Below are positions 7,858-10,626 of a stretch of 10,626 nt of DNA, in pieces (the first letter of the stretch is position 1; each line of letters begins with the position of its first letter). Position numbers and translations under genes: made by a program. The notes beneath the pieces were generated by a model that saw only the letters and a program-made list of their open reading frames with translations, was not told the DNA's origin and searched no databases. The stretch is from Candidatus Berkelbacteria bacterium (GTDB taxonomy: Bacteria > Patescibacteriota > UBA1384 > JAHJRZ01). The stretch is from positions 1 to 10,626 of the forward strand of contig JAPLVI010000040.1 of assembly GCA_026397195.1 (NCBI GenBank), written 5' to 3'.

Positions 7858-8052
7858 ATTAATATTTTCTTTATATATCTAATCTTAATATACGATGCTG
7901 TGGATTCTGAGGATAAAAATAATTGTAACCATATCATTATCTTTTTTTATACCCAGCCCCATGTTTATATTAACTGCGACTTATTATTGTTTTCTGTGGA
8001 AAAAAATTAATTGTTTTTTTATCCACCATATTTAACCACAGGTTTATCATCT
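7858..8052. other. AT-rich dnaA-dnaN spacer with degenerate DnaA boxes (possible second half of oriC)
   Basis: This is the non-repeat part of the 334-bp gap. Against the consensus TTATCCACA I see three one-mismatch nonamers: TTTTCCACA on the minus strand (7995-8003), TTATCCACC (8019-8027) and TTAACCACA (8032-8040). A weaker GAATCCACA lies on the minus strand at 7899-7907. A T/A-rich run (8000-8020) lies between the boxes and could be an unwinding region. With the cluster upstream of dnaA, this matches bipartite origins that flank dnaA, as in Bacillus. A dnaN promoter must also lie here; 'TATATT/TATATA'-like sequences at about 7870-7895 on the minus strand are candidates, too loose to fix. Confidence 0.45.
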
Positions 8053-8194
8053 CTGGCTTAATACCCCGCCTTTGGCGGGGATGCAAGCCAGCCCGCAGCG
8101 ACCCCGCCGCAGGCGGGGGAACGGAGGAGATGTCGAACTGGCCGAGGCGTCAGGCCGAGGATACCACCCCGACGTAACGTCGGGTGGTAGTTCA
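8053..8194. repeat. GC-rich structured interspersed element, copy 2
   Basis: Runs from 'ctggcttaa' to 'gtagttca'. Hairpins: 8064-8080 (ccccgcc-ttt-ggcgggg), 8102-8118 (ccccgcc-gca-ggcgggg) and 8163-8188 (an accacccc-gacgt arm against acgtcgggtggt, with one bulged C). Positions 8142-8194 are nearly identical to the reverse complement of 10279-10332. The outer edge overlaps the dnaA stop codon (tca at 8192-8194 on plus is TGA on minus). It separates dnaA from the box-containing spacer and dnaN, and is much more GC-rich than either neighbour. Confidence 0.85.
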
Positions 8195-9535
8195 TCCCAC
8201 ATATATTTTTTCCTTAATCATTGAGATTTCTTTTTGCAATATTTCGTTATGAGTAAGCAGCTTTTCTATTTTTTCTACCCCGTGCATTATAGTAGTATGG
8301 TCTTTTTTCTTCATTCTCTCTGCTATTTTAGGAAAAGAAAAGTTAAATTCATGACGCAGGAGATACATGGCGACCTGTCGGGGAAAAGCAAATTCCTTAT
8401 TTCTTTTTTTACTTAAAAAATCAGAAATTTGGATCTCGTAAAACTTACAAATAAAATCAAATATTTTATCTGGATCGACCTCTCTTTTTCTTTGATCAAT
8501 AACAAGCGATAGCGCTTTTTCAGTAAGATCTTTATTAATTTCTTTTCCCTCGATTTGGCTAAAAGCAATTAATCTATTTAAAGCGCCCTCTAATTCCCTG
8601 ATGTTGTGTTGGATGTTTCTGGCTATATATTCAATAATATCCTCATCTAACTGAATATTTTTTTCTTTGGCTTTAGAAATCAGAATAGCGCAACGTGTCT
8701 CAAAATCAGGCATACTAATGTCAGCAATCATTCCCCATTCAAAACGCGAGCACAGTCGGTCTTCAAGCAGGGGAATGGCCTTTGGAGGGCGGTCAGAAGA
8801 AATGACAATTTGTTTTGTTTTTTGATGAAGAGCATTAAAGGTATGAAAAAATTCTTCCTGGGTTCTCTCTTTGCCGGTTAAGAATTGTATGTCATCGATA
8901 AGGAGAGCATCGATGCCGCGATATTTATTTTTGAATTTTTCTATATTACCACCACGGACCATTTGAATAAATTCATTAGCGAATTGTTCACAGGGGACAT
9001 AGCGGATTTTTTTATGAGGGAAACGCCGCATTATTTCATTACCAATGGCATGCATTAAATGGGTCTTGCCTAGTCCCACCCCGCCATAAAGAAAAAGCGG
9101 GTTATATGATTTACCTGGAGTTTTGGCCACCGACTGGCTAGCGGCATAAGCCAATTTATTTGAATCTCCAACGACAAAACTCTCAAAAGTATGTCGGTGA
9201 TTTAAGGTTTTACCATCCTCAGATGAAATAGGCCTTGGTTCGGGCAGTTCTTTATCAATTAACTCTATTGATTCTTCGATAAAAAGTTTCTTGGTAGCAA
9301 CCTTGAATTCTAGATTTTCGAGTTTAGGCAGTGATTTTTTAAGAGCCTTAAAAACATGTTCTTTATATTTATTATCTAACCATTCTTTAGCAAAGCTGTT
9401 TGGTACCCCGATGGCTACCATCTCTCCTGAATCTTCTAAAATGAAAGTGTCCTTAAACCAGGTGGTAAAATTCGCTCTTGAGAGCTCTGTTTCTAATTCG
9501 CCCAGTACAACATTCCAGACTTCTTCCTTGTTCAT
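8192..9535 (-). CDS. dnaA: Chromosomal replication initiator DnaA
   Basis: 447 residues, reading from ATG at 9533-9535. DnaA is the AAA+ protein that binds DnaA boxes, melts oriC and recruits the helicase. Domain I is about 1-75, opening with MNKEEVWN and containing the usual 'WF' (26-27). A short linker follows. The AAA+ domain is about 115-330, with GDSNKLAYAA (123-132), Walker A GGVGLGKT (151-158), Walker B LLIDD (211-215), sensor-1 region 'IVISSDRPP', arginine finger in SRFEWG (R264) and sensor-2 region NIRELEGALNRL (311-322). Domain IV is about 350-447, with 'FPRQVAMYLLR' and the box-binding signature DHTTIMHG (412-419). The frame stays open to an ATG at 9625, but the shorter start matches the family N-terminus. 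No Shine-Dalgarno is seen. The TGA stop lies in the edge of GC-rich element copy 2. The promoter carries a DnaA box, suggesting autoregulation. Confidence 0.97.
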   Translation of the reverse strand: MNKEEVWNVVLGELETELSRANFTTWFKDTFILEDSGEMVAIGVPNSFAKEWLDNKYKEHVFKALKKSLPKLENLEFKVATKKLFIEESIELIDKELPEPRPISSEDGKTLNHRHTFESFVVGDSNKLAYAASQSVAKTPGKSYNPLFLYGGVGLGKTHLMHAIGNEIMRRFPHKKIRYVPCEQFANEFIQMVRGGNIEKFKNKYRGIDALLIDDIQFLTGKERTQEEFFHTFNALHQKTKQIVISSDRPPKAIPLLEDRLCSRFEWGMIADISMPDFETRCAILISKAKEKNIQLDEDIIEYIARNIQHNIRELEGALNRLIAFSQIEGKEINKDLTEKALSLVIDQRKREVDPDKIFDFICKFYEIQISDFLSKKRNKEFAFPRQVAMYLLRHEFNFSFPKIAERMKKKDHTTIMHGVEKIEKLLTHNEILQKEISMIKEKIYVG

Positions 9536-9583
9536 AGTTTTCAAATACAAAGGTATTAAATACTTTGTCGGCTCATTCTCTCG

Positions 9584-9607
9584 GAAGTGAAAAAAAATTT
9601 TCGCTTC
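9584..9607. other. Hairpin in the dnaA 5' untranslated region
   Basis: gaagtgaaaa (9584-9593) and ttttcgcttc (9598-9607) pair over 10 positions with one mismatch or wobble around a 4-base A loop. A second small stem, cttctct/agagaag, pairs 9604-9610 with 9629-9635 and competes with it for 9604-9607. Both lie between the predicted dnaA transcription start (near 9673) and its ATG at 9535, so they would be in the leader mRNA. No T-tract follows in the dnaA direction that would make a clear attenuator. Role unknown. Confidence 0.4.
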
Positions 9608-9661
9608 TCTCGCCCCGCTCGCCAATAAAGAGAAGATATTACTTCTATTCTATGGAGTCAT

Positions 9662-9748
9662 TGGGGATAAGACAAGAATATTATACCAAACTATATCCAC
9701 AATTTTCAAACTTTAAGGAAGAAAGTTATCAACAAGCGCTGTGGAAAA
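9662..9748. other. Probable oriC: DnaA-box cluster between dnaA and rpmH
   Basis: Four nonamers within one mismatch of TTATCCACA: TTATCCCCA on minus (9662-9670), ATATCCACA on plus (9693-9701), TTATCAACA on plus (9726-9734) and TTTTCCACA on minus (9740-9748). The stretch is AT-rich, lies at the divergent dnaA/rpmH junction, and is where gene orientation switches from minus to plus, as expected at an origin. None of the boxes is a perfect consensus match. The 9693-9701 box lies in the spacer of the predicted dnaA promoter, linking origin binding to control of dnaA. Confidence 0.65.
9680..9709 (-). promoter_or_regulatory. dnaA promoter, extended -10, with DnaA box in spacer
   Basis: On the minus strand, TTGAAA (plus 9704-9709) and TATAAT (plus 9680-9685) are 18 bp apart. 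The -10 is preceded by TGG, giving an extended -10 (TGnTATAAT). The predicted start is near 9673, leaving a leader of about 138 nt. The DnaA box at 9693-9701 falls in the spacer, so DnaA binding would block RNA polymerase. Confidence 0.6.
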
Positions 9749-9762
9749 GCGAGAGTTGCCCT

Positions 9763-9794
9763 TTGACAAACAGGAAAAATTAGATTAGTATAAT
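9763..9794 (+). promoter_or_regulatory. rpmH-rnpA promoter
   Basis: A perfect TTGACA lies at 9763-9768 and a perfect TATAAT at 9789-9794, but they are 20 bp apart, longer than ideal. TAGTAT at 9786-9791 gives a 17-bp spacing with the same -35. Either way transcription would start within about 5-10 nt of the rpmH ATG at 9806, leaving almost no leader and no room for a Shine-Dalgarno. The rpmH mRNA may be near-leaderless. Confidence 0.55.
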
Positions 9795-9805
9795 TAAGTA
9801 AGCTT

Positions 9806-9943
9806 ATGCCCAAAAGAACATACCAACCGAAAAAAAGAAAGAAACAAAAAACCCACGGTTTTTTGCAAAGGAATAAAACTCGTAATGGACGAGCAATCTT
9901 AAGGAGAAGAAGATTGAAGGGTAGAAAGCGACTGGCTCATTAA
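9806..9943 (+). CDS. rpmH: 50S ribosomal protein bL34
   Basis: 45 residues, the normal size for bL34, a small very basic protein of the large ribosomal subunit. The sequence starts [19 protein letters not shown] and continues through '[22 protein letters not shown]', the classic bL34 pattern (usually RTYQP...R...HGF..R..T..GR..L..RR.KGR..L). The ATG at 9806 has no Shine-Dalgarno and is very close to the predicted transcription start. It is divergent from dnaA, with rnpA 11 nt downstream, the standard rpmH-rnpA arrangement beside oriC. It is probably co-transcribed with rnpA. Confidence 0.97.
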   Translation: MPKRTYQPKKRKKQKTHGFLQRNKTRNGRAILRRRRLKGRKRLAH

Positions 9944-9954
9944 ATCTGGTATTT

Positions 9955-10281
9955 ATGTTGTCGCGCAATTTTCGTTTAAAAAAAGAGACTGATTTTAGGC
10001 GCATCTATCAAAAAGGAAAGCGTATACGCGGTTTTTTTTTCGATATTACCTATTTGGAGAACCAGAATAATACCCGATTCGGGATTGTCGTCACAACAAG
10101 ATCGATCAACAAGGCAACAAAAAGAAATTTTGCCAAAAGAATTTTGAGAGATATAATTTATAAAAACAAAAATCTTTGGCCAGAGAAAAAAGATTTAATA
10201 ATTAAAATAAAAAAAGAAATCAATCAAGACCGAACCAAGAAAATTGAAGAAGAATTTATAACTTTGTTAAAGAAAATATGA
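9955..10281 (+). CDS. rnpA: Ribonuclease P protein component
   Basis: 108 residues, slightly short for the family (about 110-125). This small basic protein binds RNase P RNA and helps it recognise pre-tRNA leaders. Evidence: N-terminal 'LKKETDFRRIYQKGKR' (8-23), the usual K.x.x.DF...Y..G.R opening; a strand 'RFGIVVTTRS' (41-50); and the RNR motif helix KATKRNFAKRILRD (53-66), the hallmark of RnpA. The C-terminal part is Lys-rich and ends LLKKI. ATG at 9955, 11 nt after rpmH, no Shine-Dalgarno. Its TGA (10279-10281) is the first triplet of GC-rich element copy 3, so the present C-terminus may have been set by insertion of that element. yidD follows 142 bp later, beyond the repeat. Confidence 0.95.
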   Translation: MLSRNFRLKKETDFRRIYQKGKRIRGFFFDITYLENQNNTRFGIVVTTRSINKATKRNFAKRILRDIIYKNKNLWPEKKDLIIKIKKEINQDRTKKIEEEFITLLKKI

Positions 10282-10410
10282 ACTACCACCCCGACGTTAC
10301 GTTGGGGTGGTATCCTCGGCCTGACGCCTCGGAGAGTTCGTTTTCCCTCCGCTCGCTGCGTCTCGCTACGGGCTGGCATCCCCAGCCTTAAGGCTGGGGA
10401 TTTAAGCCAG
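10279..10410. repeat. GC-rich structured interspersed element, copy 3 (opposite orientation to copy 2)
   Basis: Runs from the rnpA stop TGA to 'ttaagccag'. Hairpins: 10285-10311 (accaccccgacgt against acgttggggtggt, one wobble pair) and a perfect 20-bp palindrome at 10380-10399 (ccccagcctt/aaggctgggg). Positions 10279-10332 match the reverse complement of 8142-8194 apart from one substitution and one single-base gap; the rest aligns more loosely. It separates rnpA from yidD, genes often closely linked in bacteria. It could end or weaken transcription into yidD, but it has no T-tract. Confidence 0.85.
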
Positions 10411-10423
10411 TGAAAATAAATAG

Positions 10424-10626
10424 ATGATAAAAACAATCAGCAATATAATTAAGTTTCCCTTTTTAGCCCTGATTCGTTTGTATCAAATGTCCTTTTCGCC
10501 AGACCATAGTTATATCAGCAGATATTTCCCTTATGGATATTGTCGTTTTTGCCCCACCTGTTCGGAATACACCTATCAAGCGATAGATAAATATGGTATT
10601 TTTAGAGGAGGAATGAAAGGATTTTT
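10424..10626 (+). CDS. yidD: Membrane protein insertion efficiency factor YidD (5' part)
   Basis: The first 67 residues are visible; the gene continues beyond the window. YidD is a small membrane-associated protein that aids YidC in inserting membrane proteins. It begins with an amphipathic/hydrophobic stretch (MIKTISNIIKFPFLALIRLYQ, quoted here as residues 1-21 in part) followed by the family core: SPDHS (25-29), FPYGYC (35-40), then CRFCPTCSEY (40-49) with Cys 40, 43 and 46, and YGIFRGG (57-63). The 'PDHSYISRYFPYGYC' insertion before the Cys motif is longer than in the E. coli protein. ATG at 10424 is the first in frame and gives the expected N-terminus; no Shine-Dalgarno. Gene order rpmH-rnpA-yidD(-yidC) is standard, so yidC is expected just downstream. 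Confidence 0.92.
   Translation, partial: MIKTISNIIKFPFLALIRLYQMSFSPDHSYISRYFPYGYCRFCPTCSEYTYQAIDKYGIFRGGMKGF

Noticed and set aside
8053..8194. CRISPR-like array in the GC-rich repeats
   Set aside because: No regular repeat-spacer spacing; the hairpins are parts of one structured element found in dispersed copies.
9536..9625. 30-residue N-terminal extension of DnaA to an upstream ATG
   Set aside because: The family N-terminus begins at the inner ATG (MNKEEVWN). The extension has no similarity to domain I and covers hairpins of the leader.
10224..10436. Minus-strand 70-codon open frame over rnpA end and repeat
   Set aside because: It is open only because of the GC-rich repeat; no family features.
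10602..10616. Shine-Dalgarno-like aggaggaatg inside yidD, suggesting an internal start
   Set aside because: It is in frame and encodes the conserved R-G-G-M segment of YidD, so it is explained by the protein sequence.

Overview
The window looks like the replication-origin region of an AT-rich bacterial chromosome, most likely a member of the Candidate Phyla Radiation (Patescibacteria). That placement is inference. It rests on the small compact proteins, absence of clear Shine-Dalgarno sequences at the starts, the short YidD of the 'PYGYC..CPTCSEY' type, GC-rich hairpin repeats scattered in an AT-rich background, and a giant low-complexity/membrane/repeat protein of unknown family. TGA is used as an ordinary stop (dnaA, recF, rnpA), so this is not a lineage that recodes TGA. 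No rRNA, tRNA, CRISPR array or transposase gene was seen.

Layout. Positions 1-189 hold the 3' end of an unknown gene. Positions 195-332 are a long imperfect AT-rich palindrome. Positions 342-5153 encode a 1603-residue protein: a charged Lys/Glu/Pro/Gly-rich N-terminus, one very hydrophobic membrane segment, and a large presumably extracytoplasmic part. The two halves of an M15-type zinc-peptidase signature (H486xxGxAxD493 and D1597-H-V-H1600) lie on either side of about 1000 cysteine-free residues carrying about twelve copies of an 'A-L-G-[ILM]-P-x-G' motif. This is the most novel object here. Convergent to it, on the minus strand from 9535 down to 5344, are dnaA, dnaN, recF and a short DUF721/DciA-like gene. 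Divergent from dnaA on the plus strand are rpmH, rnpA and the start of yidD.

Origin. The dnaA-rpmH gap (9536-9805) carries several near-consensus DnaA boxes, a good dnaA promoter with a box in its spacer, and the rpmH promoter. The dnaA-dnaN gap (7858-8191) carries a second, weaker box cluster. This resembles a bipartite oriC around dnaA. The minus-strand genes supply initiator, sliding clamp, recombination mediator and probable helicase-loading factor. The plus-strand genes supply ribosomal protein bL34, the RNase P protein and a membrane-insertion factor.

Repeats. Three GC-rich structured elements (5158-5330, 8053-8194, 10279-10410) sit directly after the 3' ends of the giant gene, dnaA and rnpA, always in the same orientation relative to the upstream gene. 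Copies 2 and 3 are near-identical over 53-54 bp, in opposite orientation on the chromosome. Their edge (TGAAC) supplies the TGA stop codon of both dnaA and rnpA. The distal hairpin is kept in all three copies with paired base changes, which suggests that the folded structure is what is preserved.
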